Positions 19,261-26,410 of a stretch of DNA of 64,000 bases are shown here, piece by piece. The stretch is from an uncultured Robinsoniella sp. (GTDB lineage Bacteria; Bacillota; Clostridia; Lachnospirales; Lachnospiraceae), in the NCBI GenBank assembly GCA_900539655.1, contig UQCR01000015.1:20788-84787 (forward strand). Direction: 5' to 3'. The notes under the pieces are model-generated. The model ran no database searches, had not been told where the DNA came from, and was given only the letters and a program-made list of their open reading frames with translations. The first letter of the stretch is position 1. Each line of letters begins with the position of its first letter. Both the position numbers and the translations under genes were made by a program.

Positions 19261-19859
19261 TTATACCCTATGTAGTGGAACAGACCAGCCATGGTGAACG
19301 CAGCTTTGACATTTATTCCCGCCTTCTGGATGACCGAATCATATTTTTAGGGGAAGAAGTTTCTGATGCTTCCGCCAGCCTGATAACCAGCCAGCTCTTG
19401 TACCTGGAGGGACAGGATCCCAATAAGGATATCCAACTGTATATTAACAGCCCCGGAGGTTCCGTATCAGCCGGATTTGCAATCTACGATACCATGAATT
19501 ATATTAAATGTGATGTTTCTACCATCTGTATCGGACTCGCTGCAAGCTTTGGAGCATTTTTATTAGCGGGAGGCGCAAGGGGTAAACGCTTTGCCCTGCC
19601 AAACTCAGAAATTATGATACACCAGCCTTCATCAGGGGGAATCAAGGGCCAGACAAGTGATATTAAAATCCTTTCGGACTATCTGCAGAAAAGCAAGCAG
19701 CGCCTTAACAGGATCCTGGCTGAGAATACCGGACGCACCATAGAAGAAATCGAACGTGACACAGACCGGGATAATTTTATGAGCGCAGAGGAGGCAAGAG
19801 CCTACGGTCTTATCGATCATGTATACGCCAGCCGGATTGCAGAAGACAATAGCAGATAA
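19257..19859 (+). CDS. clpP: ClpP-family serine protease subunit (orphan)
   Basis: A 200-aa ClpP, close to the usual 193-200 aa. The catalytic triad is intact: S97 in GLAASFGAF, H122 in IMIHQP, D172 in ERDTDRDNF. I chose ATG 19257, after AAGGGGGATTGCAGC, over an upstream in-frame ATG at 19200 because homology begins with MIIPYVVEQT, as in Bacillus ClpP. ClpP forms a tetradecamer that degrades proteins fed by ClpX/ClpA/ClpC ATPases. No ATPase, trigger factor or lon gene is next to it, unlike the usual tig-clpP-clpX order, so this may be a second copy. Coupling to an AraC-type regulator is unusual. Confidence 0.9.
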   Translation: MIIPYVVEQTSHGERSFDIYSRLLDDRIIFLGEEVSDASASLITSQLLYLEGQDPNKDIQLYINSPGGSVSAGFAIYDTMNYIKCDVSTICIGLAASFGAFLLAGGARGKRFALPNSEIMIHQPSSGGIKGQTSDIKILSDYLQKSKQRLNRILAENTGRTIEEIERDTDRDNFMSAEEARAYGLIDHVYASRIAEDNSR

Positions 19860-19961
19860 AATGTGAAGAAAATCATAAGATTTCTCTTAAAGTCTTGATT
19901 TTGGGCAATGATAAGAATAAGATCTTATTAAAACCAGAAACAGATCAAAGGAGATTGGAAT

Positions 19962-20903
19962 ATGCCAGGATTTACTTTACATTACTTATTTGGAGTAGAA
20001 ACTTATCGGATGCTTTCACCGGGAGTCCTGCAAAATACCATTCATGCCCATACTGCTGCATACTGCCTTGGACTTCAGGGACCGGATATATTCTTTTACT
20101 ATCCGGTATCCTACCTGAGAAAAGGGAATATCGGCGGGGTTATGCATGAAGAACACGCAAAAGAACTCTTCCTTACAATGCTGGATTATCGGGACCACCT
20201 GGACGAAGAAGAAGAAAAGAATATCATAACCGCTTATTTAGCCGGATTTCTAGGTCATTACACCCTGGATGGACTATTTCATCCCTTTGTGTATGCCCGG
20301 ACAGATTATCAGACAGGCCAAAAAAACGGGAACCAGTATTATGCGAGACATTTTGAACTTGAATCCTGTTTTGACATCTTATATCTGGAAAAGAAAAAAG
20401 GATTAAAGCCAGGTGCATTTTACCAGTCCCGTACCATTGCCCTTTCACGTACAGAACAGGCTGCCATCTCGGCACTGGTCAGCCACGTATCACGAACGGT
20501 CTACAAACAGAATTATTCTCCCAGAAATATCTCGCATGCCATATCCTGCATGCGGATCGGAACCTCTCTGCTTCATGATTCTACCGGTCTTAAAAAGAAG
20601 TTGTACCGTTGGTTTGAGACACACGTTTTTGGATATGAATGGCTCTCACCGATGATCCAGACGCCGCATGAGATGGATAAAGACAATGTTCTGAATGAAC
20701 ATAATGAAAGTTGGGAGAATCCCTGGGACACAAGCATGGTTTCCCAGGACTCCGTAGAGGATCTTTTTGGCAAGGCCATCAGTGCTTACCATAAAACATT
20801 GATTCTGCTGGAGCACAAAATAAGCAGCATACCAGGCAGCCGGGAACGCCTGCTTGCCAATATCGGCAACCGTTCCTTTCACAGCGGCCTGGAAAATGAA
20901 TGA
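19962..20903 (+). CDS. Zinc-dependent phospholipase C family protein
   Basis: A 313-aa protein resembling the zinc-dependent phospholipase C fold. Metal-ligand-like residues appear in order: HYLFGVE near the N-terminus, HAHTAAYCLGLQGPDIFFY, HEEHAKELF, and GHYTLDGLFHPFVY around residue 100. There is no signal peptide, so it is probably cytoplasmic or a housekeeping member rather than a secreted toxin. The start ATG follows AAAGGAGATTGGAAT. A perfect 14-bp palindrome, AATAAGATCTTATT, lies upstream at 19916-19929 and could be a regulator site. A terminator follows the gene. Substrate is unknown. Confidence 0.75.
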   Translation: MPGFTLHYLFGVETYRMLSPGVLQNTIHAHTAAYCLGLQGPDIFFYYPVSYLRKGNIGGVMHEEHAKELFLTMLDYRDHLDEEEEKNIITAYLAGFLGHYTLDGLFHPFVYARTDYQTGQKNGNQYYARHFELESCFDILYLEKKKGLKPGAFYQSRTIALSRTEQAAISALVSHVSRTVYKQNYSPRNISHAISCMRIGTSLLHDSTGLKKKLYRWFETHVFGYEWLSPMIQTPHEMDKDNVLNEHNESWENPWDTSMVSQDSVEDLFGKAISAYHKTLILLEHKISSIPGSRERLLANIGNRSFHSGLENE

Positions 20904-20930
20904 CAATCATGTTCTCCATTTTGTGAAGAA

Positions 20931-20966
20931 GAAGTGGGATGCTCAAACCGCATCTCACTTCTTTTA
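20931..20966 (+). terminator. Terminator after the phospholipase-C-like gene, possibly two-way
   Basis: GAAGTGGGATGC and GCATCTCACTTC form a 12-bp stem with one G-U pair and a 7-nt loop, followed by TTTTA on the plus strand. It lies between convergent genes and could also stop transcription from the flavodoxin gene. Confidence 0.75.
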
Positions 20967-20970
20967 TATA

Positions 20971-21519
20971 TTAAGTCCATTCTTTAACCTGGTCTACTAA
21001 TTTACCAATACTGCTTTGATCTGTAAAATCCACTGTTTTTCCGTAAGTTTCCAGAAACACCCGGTCCTCAGACGTCTTTTCACTTTCCGATTTCTTCGCG
21101 ATCATACTATTCATCATTTTCATCATTATTTTATGTACCGGTGTCAATTTACTATAATCCATATTTCCGCGGAAATGATAGATTGCAGCCTGGTTCATCA
21201 GTTCTTCCGGTAAAGATTTTTTCATCTCATCCCGGATATGCTTCACATTCTCCGCAATTTGGGTATTTGCAAGACCACAGGTAAATAAAACAATATTTTT
21301 ACTCTTTATCTTCTCATAGTTTTTCCCAATAAGGGATATCCCTGCAATACCTCCTGCATAAATTCCGCCGCCATATATAACGGTATCATAATCCATCATT
21401 TTTTCTGCCGTCATCTTTCCTTTTTCAAATATATCCCCATGCAAAGCTTCTGCAATCCATTTTGCATATTTTTTAGCTGCTCCATACTTTGACTGGTATA
21501 TTACGACTATCTTACTCAT
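20971..21519 (-). CDS. Flavodoxin-domain protein
   Basis: A 182-aa protein of the flavodoxin/HemG-like family. The FMN phosphate loop is near the N-terminus (IVVIYQSKYGAAKKYA) and the second flavin loop is VIYGGGIYAGGIAGI. The C-terminal half contains the KKSESEKTSEDR stretch common in Firmicute members of this family. It probably binds FMN and transfers electrons in the cytoplasm. The start overlaps the stop of the TetR gene upstream by 4 nt (ATGA), so the TetR protein is likely its regulator. Confidence 0.85.
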   Translation of the reverse strand: MSKIVVIYQSKYGAAKKYAKWIAEALHGDIFEKGKMTAEKMMDYDTVIYGGGIYAGGIAGISLIGKNYEKIKSKNIVLFTCGLANTQIAENVKHIRDEMKKSLPEELMNQAAIYHFRGNMDYSKLTPVHKIMMKMMNSMIAKKSESEKTSEDRVFLETYGKTVDFTDQSSIGKLVDQVKEWT

Positions 21520-22103
21520 AATCCATCTCCTTTTCCATTACTGTTCTGACTCTTAGCCTTTCCTAAAAATGCATCAAAAGCGGCATCCAGCATGTTCCTG
21601 ATCTCCTCATCCTCCAATTGTACCGAATTCGTTACCAGCATAGAAGAAATTCCATGTGTATAGACCAGCATGTTCAAATGCAGTGCTTTTGCGCAATCCT
21701 CTGAAATCTCATATTCCTTTGCAATTTGTTCCGTAACCTTTTTATTACTGCGTTTTTTATAAATATCCTCAAAGCTGTTCAGACTATCCTGTTTCATCAT
21801 AAACACCAGCCAAAATAAATGCTGCTCCTCCCTGGCAAATTGAATCTGGGAATACCCCACACTACGGAAGGATTTGTCCGGACCTGCATTTCTGGTAATA
21901 AATTCACCGTAAAAGATCACTGCTTTGTGAAACAGGTCTTTTTTTAATTCCTCCATATTTTTGTAATAACTATAGATGGGCTGTACCGAGCAGCCAATTC
22001 TATCTGCGATCTCTTTTGTAATAACATGTTCAAAACCCTGCTCTCTGGTTAATATAAAAGCTGTATCCAATATCATTTCTTTCGTTATCCTCTGTTTTGG
22101 CAT
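21516..22103 (-). CDS. TetR-family transcriptional regulator
   Basis: A 195-aa regulator with an N-terminal TetR helix-turn-helix (about 7-52; EIADRIGCSVQPIYSYYKNMEELKK is the recognition region) and a variable C-terminal ligand domain. The start follows GGGAGGAAAAC. It is translationally coupled to the flavodoxin gene and probably represses this two-gene operon. The 400 bp upstream hold a pair of 27-bp direct repeats and a 14-bp tandem repeat, which are candidate binding sites. Ligand is unknown. Confidence 0.88.
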   Translation of the reverse strand: MPKQRITKEMILDTAFILTREQGFEHVITKEIADRIGCSVQPIYSYYKNMEELKKDLFHKAVIFYGEFITRNAGPDKSFRSVGYSQIQFAREEQHLFWLVFMMKQDSLNSFEDIYKKRSNKKVTEQIAKEYEISEDCAKALHLNMLVYTHGISSMLVTNSVQLEDEEIRNMLDAAFDAFLGKAKSQNSNGKGDGL

Positions 22104-22140
22104 GTTTTCCTCCCTGTGTAGTATTTTTGCGGCAGCCTAG

Positions 22141-22229
22141 TTTTCTTTGATGTAAGTTCTTGAGCTGTGGTACTTATGTTTAACCTCATATTCCGATTCT
22201 TGTTTTCTTTGATGTAGGTTCTTGAGCTG
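22141..22229. repeat. Pair of 27-bp direct repeats upstream of the TetR gene
   Basis: Positions 22141-22167 and 22203-22229 match at 26 of 27 bases, with starts 62 bp apart. Both contain TTTGATGTA and TTCTTGAGCTG. They lie 38-126 bp before the TetR start. They could be regulator sites or a local duplication. I see no gene in the 22104-22502 gap. Confidence 0.7.
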
Positions 22230-22338
22230 AGGCTTGTAAGGTCGTGTTTTGAGAAACTTTATTGATTTTTATTTGTACTATGTTTGCTAAATAATATAAA
22301 TCCACTTCGTAAGATATTGTAGTTTACAAATAACTTAT

Positions 22339-22376
22339 TTTATATAATATAGTTTATATAATACAGTTTATATAAT
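22339..22376. repeat. Three phased copies of TTTATATAAT
   Basis: The 10-mer TTTATATAAT occurs at 22339-22348, 22353-22362 and 22367-22376, a period of exactly 14 bp. Each copy contains a -10-like TATAAT. It sits in the AT-rich gap between the TetR operon and the terminator of ilvN. Confidence 0.65.
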
Positions 22377-22437
22377 GTGAATTATATATGAAGTGAAGCT
22401 TTCTGTCAACTAGAATATAATCTTTTTCTTTCACAAC

Positions 22438-22489
22438 GTAAAAATGGATCCGATAAGCATCTATCAATAGACTGCTCATCGAATCCCAT
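22438..22489 (-). terminator. Terminator of the ilvB-ilvN operon
   Basis: On the minus strand a stem of about 16 bp with one bulge and two G-U pairs (arms 22473-22489 and 22444-22459) is followed by TTTTT. It starts 14 bp after the ilvN stop codon. Confidence 0.8.
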
Positions 22490-22502
22490 TTCATTCTATG
22501 CC

Positions 22503-23000
22503 CTATCGCTCCGTAATACTAATCGATTCAATTGCAACACTGCCACCCCGCACTACTTCTATAGCCGAGAACTCTTTTGCGGCAAGTTTAACCAGATCGT
22601 TATTTCTCTCCTCCGTCTGCACACATTCCAGAACCAGACGATCTTTATTTATGTCCACTACTTTCACACCGAAGACTTCCGCCATGCGAAAGACTTCATT
22701 TTTATCCTGCTCACTGGTTGTATGAATCTTCAGATACATCAGTTCTTTCATATGAATCGGGACATTTGTAAAATCAACAACTTTAATAACCTCGACACAC
22801 CGGTTCAGCTGTTTCTTAATCTGCTCAAAGGTCGCATCGTTGCTGTCTACGCAGATCGTCATTCTGGACACGGTATTATCTTCCGTTTCTCCCACCGTGA
22901 GACTGTGCAGATTATAAGATTTTCCCGAAAACAACCCTGATATTCTCGCCAGTACACCTACATCATTTTCCACATATAACGATATCCATCTTTTTTTCAT
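22503..23000 (-). CDS. ilvN: Acetolactate synthase small (regulatory) subunit
   Basis: A 165-aa regulatory subunit of acetohydroxyacid synthase. The N-terminal ACT domain (about 4-75; SLYVENDVGVLARISGLFSGKSYNLHSL) binds the feedback inhibitor valine in this family, and a second ACT-like domain follows. It is encoded 15 bp after ilvB in the same operon, with its own AAAGGAGG site, and the operon terminator follows. The name ilvH is used for the same family. The protein should activate the large subunit and set valine sensitivity. Confidence 0.94.
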   Translation of the reverse strand: MKKRWISLYVENDVGVLARISGLFSGKSYNLHSLTVGETEDNTVSRMTICVDSNDATFEQIKKQLNRCVEVIKVVDFTNVPIHMKELMYLKIHTTSEQDKNEVFRMAEVFGVKVVDINKDRLVLECVQTEERNNDLVKLAAKEFSAIEVVRGGSVAIESISITER

Positions 23001-23015
23001 TTATATTTTCCTCCT

Positions 23016-24743
23016 TTAGCATTCCATTACCATATCGTGTATTGCATTTCCACCGGGTACCATTGGCAGTACCAGTTCATCCCGTTCTATAATAAACTCA
23101 ATAATCGTGGGACTGTTACGGTTCTTCTCTGCCTCAATAAATGCTGCCTCAATTTCATTTTCGTCAAATACCCGGATTCCTTTTGCACCGTAACTGTCTG
23201 CCAGTTTTACAAAATCCGGTGAGTATACGGGACATCCTTTTGTCTTGCATCCTTCACAACTGCTTCCACAGCTTCTTCTTCTTTTCATACAGGTACTTGC
23301 ATAGCGTTTGTCATAAAATAACTGCTGCCACTGGCGTACCATTCCCAGATAACTATTATTGAAAATGCAAATTGTTAGCGGTATTTCACAGGTTACTACA
23401 GTCGCCAGTTCCTGTATATTCATTTGTATGCCGCCATCTCCTGACACACAGATGATCTGTCTGTCTGGGTTTCCCAGCTTTGCACCGATCGCCGCCGGCA
23501 GCCCATACCCCATAGTGCCCAGTCCGCCGGACGTCAGAAGCTTCGTCTGCTCGTTCATTTCCAGAAACTGTGTTACCCACATCTGATGCTGTCCAACATC
23601 CGTTACCACAATGTCATCTCTGCACCGTTTATTGATCACATCTAAGATCTTATCCGGAGACAATCCTTCGTGAATACTTCTGGCAATGGGATAGGCTTCT
23701 TTCCATTCCCGGATTCGTGCTGTCCACGCCGCTCTCTTGCAGTCCTCTGCTTTTTCCAGCATTGCTTCAATAGCCAGTTTGGCATCTGCCACTATGGGAA
23801 CATCCACGTGAATATTTCTGGAAATGGAAGCTGCTTCTATATCTACATGAATTATGGTCGCTTCCGGTGCAAACTCACTGATCTTTCCTGTGATCCGGTC
23901 ATTGAAGCGGGTTCCGATGGAGAACAACAGGTCGCATTCGCTGATTGCCATATTTGAAGCATAAGAGCCATGCATACCAATATTTCCAACATAGTAATCA
24001 TGGTCTGTAGGTATGGATCCCTTCCCCATTATTGTTGTAATTACCGGAACATGAACCTTTTCCACCAATTCTTTCAGTGCCCTTTGTGCACCTGCAATGG
24101 GAACTCCTCCGCCTATTAAAAACACTGGCTTTTCGGCACTTTTTAACATCTCCAGTGCTTTTTTAATCTGTCCTTTGTGAACGGTTAAATTGGGCCTATA
24201 TCCTCTGATAGAAACCGGCTCATCAAAATTGTCCTCAAACAGTTCATTTTGAATATCCTTTGGAAAATCCACCACTACGGGTCCCGGTTTTCCTGTTCTT
24301 GCTATATAAAAAGCTTCTTTAATTATCCGTGCCAGGTCCTTTCTTTCCCGAACCGTAACAGCATATTTGCAGATACTTCTGGTAATTCCTACAATATCAA
24401 CTTCCTGAAAGGCATCATTTCCAATTAAATGAGTTGGCACCTGGCCGGTAAAACATACCAGTGGCACACTGTCATAATTTGCAGTGGCGATACCGGTAAC
24501 AAGATTTGTAGCTCCCGGTCCGCTGGTAACCAGGCAAACACCAACTTTTCCCGTAGACCTTGCATAACCATCTGCAGCATGGATCAGTCCCTGCTCATGT
24601 CTTGGAAGAATTACCTCTATGTCATTCTGGTCATAGAGGGCATCAAAAATATCAATTGCATAGCCGCCCGGATAACCAAATAACATATCAACTCCTTCCC
24701 GTTTTAATGCTTCGATAAAAGCCTGAGTTCCTTTTCTTTCCAT
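23016..24743 (-). CDS. ilvB: Acetolactate synthase large (catalytic) subunit with Cys-rich insertion
   Basis: This 575-aa ThDP enzyme condenses two pyruvates (or pyruvate and 2-oxobutyrate) in the first common step of branched-chain amino acid synthesis. Visible features are the ThDP-activating E50 in LPRHEQG, the central FAD-type domain, and the ThDP/Mg motif GDGGIQMN...FNN at about 435-463. I start it at ATG 24743, which follows AAAGGAGG by 8 nt; an in-frame ATG at 24773 has no ribosome site. Unusually, residues 485-504 carry five cysteines (485, 492, 496, 499, 504) in a basic insert right after QWQQLFYDKRY, where most IlvB proteins have a short plain loop. Expression should be controlled by the T-box leader upstream. 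Confidence 0.95.
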   Translation of the reverse strand: MERKGTQAFIEALKREGVDMLFGYPGGYAIDIFDALYDQNDIEVILPRHEQGLIHAADGYARSTGKVGVCLVTSGPGATNLVTGIATANYDSVPLVCFTGQVPTHLIGNDAFQEVDIVGITRSICKYAVTVRERKDLARIIKEAFYIARTGKPGPVVVDFPKDIQNELFEDNFDEPVSIRGYRPNLTVHKGQIKKALEMLKSAEKPVFLIGGGVPIAGAQRALKELVEKVHVPVITTIMGKGSIPTDHDYYVGNIGMHGSYASNMAISECDLLFSIGTRFNDRITGKISEFAPEATIIHVDIEAASISRNIHVDVPIVADAKLAIEAMLEKAEDCKRAAWTARIREWKEAYPIARSIHEGLSPDKILDVINKRCRDDIVVTDVGQHQMWVTQFLEMNEQTKLLTSGGLGTMGYGLPAAIGAKLGNPDRQIICVSGDGGIQMNIQELATVVTCEIPLTICIFNNSYLGMVRQWQQLFYDKRYASTCMKRRRSCGSSCEGCKTKGCPVYSPDFVKLADSYGAKGIRVFDENEIEAAFIEAEKNRNSPTIIEFIIERDELVLPMVPGGNAIHDMVMEC

Positions 24744-24825
24744 TGTATTTCCTCCTTTACAATTTCCATTCATACTATTTATACTGTTTCACTGTTTTGA
24801 TCCGTACAAGGTTCCGAACCGCCAG

Positions 24826-25174
24826 ATACTAAAAAAGCCCTAAGCTAATAAATTAGCTTAGGGCGAATACGCTGTGATCCGTGTTACCACCTAAATTCAA
24901 AGAATAATCTTTGCACTCTGTCAATACGGATAATCCTCTACTGACATGATAACTTCTCATTTCAGTACGGAAAAATCGATACTGCTTTCCCTGTAACGGT
25001 GGAAAATTCCGTTGAAGCCTACTTAGGTTACCCTGTTCAGTTCACTGCTCAAAGGCTACTTCCATACTTCCTTGTTAAAGATTCGCACCAACCATCTTTT
25101 CTCTGGAACTTCGGTGAGTATGTACTCCTCCTCATCATTGCATTTGTCATCTTATATTATATGCATTTCCGATA
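24826..25174 (-). ncRNA. T-box leader of the ilvB-ilvN operon
   Basis: The minus-strand leader has the hallmarks of a tRNA-sensing T-box. These are the AGGAGTACATAC Stem I element near 25130, a distal-loop-like GGTTGGTG element, the T-box sequence TAGGTGGTAACACGGATCAC (24873-24892), and then a strong terminator. Uncharged tRNA binding should favour the antiterminator and allow ilvB expression. A specifier codon is hard to assign by eye. CTG (Leu) after GAA in GTGAACTGAAC is my best guess, with low certainty. Confidence 0.87.
24831..24864 (-). terminator. T-box-controlled terminator
   Basis: GCCCTAAGCTAA and TTAGCTTAGGGC form a perfect 12-bp stem with a 4-nt loop, followed on the minus strand by TTTTTT. 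It sits about 85 bp before the ilvB start. The T-box sequence just upstream would pair alternatively with part of the leader. Confidence 0.92.
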
Positions 25175-25180
25175 TTTTTT

Positions 25181-25210
25181 ATTATAACTTTGATGATCCC
25201 GGATTGTCAA
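25181..25210 (-). promoter_or_regulatory. Promoter of the ilvB-ilvN operon
   Basis: Consensus TTGACA (25205-25210) and TATAAT (25181-25186) are 18 bp apart on the minus strand. Transcription would start near 25174, just before Stem I of the T-box. Confidence 0.85.
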
Positions 25211-25240
25211 TAGTTTTTTTCAGTCTTTACTCAAATGTCT

Positions 25241-26365
25241 CTACTCAAACATTTCGGCTGCATTCTGAAGCTCTGCAATAATTTCAATATGCTGCGGGCA
25301 CTGAGCTTCACACGCTCCACATTGCAGGCAATCCGATGCCTTACTGCATCCGCCTGTTACAAAACCATATTCATTTTTTGCATCTTGCAGGTTTTTGAAA
25401 GTAGTATTTTTATTCATCGCCTTAAAGATTTCGGGGATCGGAATCTGCTGTGGACAGACTTCCATACAGTACTGACAGTTTGTACATGGTATAAGCGGCA
25501 TATTTTTAAGCTTGTTAGTTACATCATCAATAACCTTCTGATCTTCATCTGAGATTTTTTCAAACTCCGCCATAAAGCTTAAATTATCTTCCATCTGTTC
25601 CATATTTGACATTCCGCTTAATACTGTAATAACACCTTCCAGAGAAGCTGCAAAACGAAGTGCCCAGGATGCAACAGAATGATCCGGTCTTGCTTTTTTG
25701 AATATTTCATCCAGCTCAGGTGTCAATGATGCCAGTGTTCCACCCTTAACAGGCTCCATAATAATTACCGGCTTGTTATGTTTTCTTGCCACATCATAGC
25801 ATTTCTTTGCCTGAATGATACTATCATCCCAATCACAGTAATTAATCTGAAGCTGTACAAATTCCGCATCCGGATGTTTTTGCAATATTTCGTCCAGACA
25901 GTCTGCCGTATCATGGAATGAAAATCCATAATGTTTAATCAGGCCTTTTTCCTTCTGCTCTTTAATAAATTCCCAGGTGCCATATTCATCATACTTTACC
26001 GCCTTATTACGGTCTATCGCATGAAGCAGGTAGAAATCAAAATAGCCGGCGCCGGTACGTTCTAACTGGGTGTTAAAGATTTTCTCTACATCTTCTTTTG
26101 CATTTACCAGCCAAATCGGAAGCTTTGTAGCGAGCTGGTAGCTTTCCCTGGGATATCTGCTGGTTAAAGAAGCTTTAACGGCTTCCTCAGAATGCCCATC
26201 CAGATAGGGATATGCTGTATCAAAATATGTAAATCCTTTTTCCATATACAGATCCACCATTTTTTTCGTCTGTTCTACATCAATGGTGTTATCCTCCAGC
26301 ATTGGCAGACGCATCATCCCAAATCCCAATTTCTTAATCTCTGAACCTAAAAATTTCTCACTCAT
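25241..26365 (-). CDS. Aldo-keto reductase with C-terminal 2x[4Fe-4S] ferredoxin domain
   Basis: A 374-aa oxidoreductase. The aldo-keto reductase barrel (about 1-280) has FDTAYPY (Asp/Tyr of the catalytic set), ATKLP (Lys) and FYLLHAID (His). The C-terminal part contains two cluster motifs, CTNCQYCMEVCP and CLQCGACEAQCP, so it can bind iron-sulphur clusters. This architecture is common in anaerobic Clostridia, where the physiological substrate is mostly unknown. It lies 45 bp downstream of larC with its own AAGGAGGATT site, so it is probably transcribed with the lar genes. Whether it has a role in nickel-pincer metabolism is unknown. Confidence 0.9.
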   Translation of the reverse strand: MSEKFLGSEIKKLGFGMMRLPMLEDNTIDVEQTKKMVDLYMEKGFTYFDTAYPYLDGHSEEAVKASLTSRYPRESYQLATKLPIWLVNAKEDVEKIFNTQLERTGAGYFDFYLLHAIDRNKAVKYDEYGTWEFIKEQKEKGLIKHYGFSFHDTADCLDEILQKHPDAEFVQLQINYCDWDDSIIQAKKCYDVARKHNKPVIIMEPVKGGTLASLTPELDEIFKKARPDHSVASWALRFAASLEGVITVLSGMSNMEQMEDNLSFMAEFEKISDEDQKVIDDVTNKLKNMPLIPCTNCQYCMEVCPQQIPIPEIFKAMNKNTTFKNLQDAKNEYGFVTGGCSKASDCLQCGACEAQCPQHIEIIAELQNAAEMFE

Positions 26366-26410
26366 TACCGAATCCTCCTTTATATTAGATCTACAGTTTC
26401 AACATTTTAT

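Noticed and set aside
24744..24773. Upstream ATG of ilvB at 24773
   Set aside because: It lacks a ribosome site, while the ATG at 24743 has AAAGGAGG at good spacing and fits the family N-terminus.
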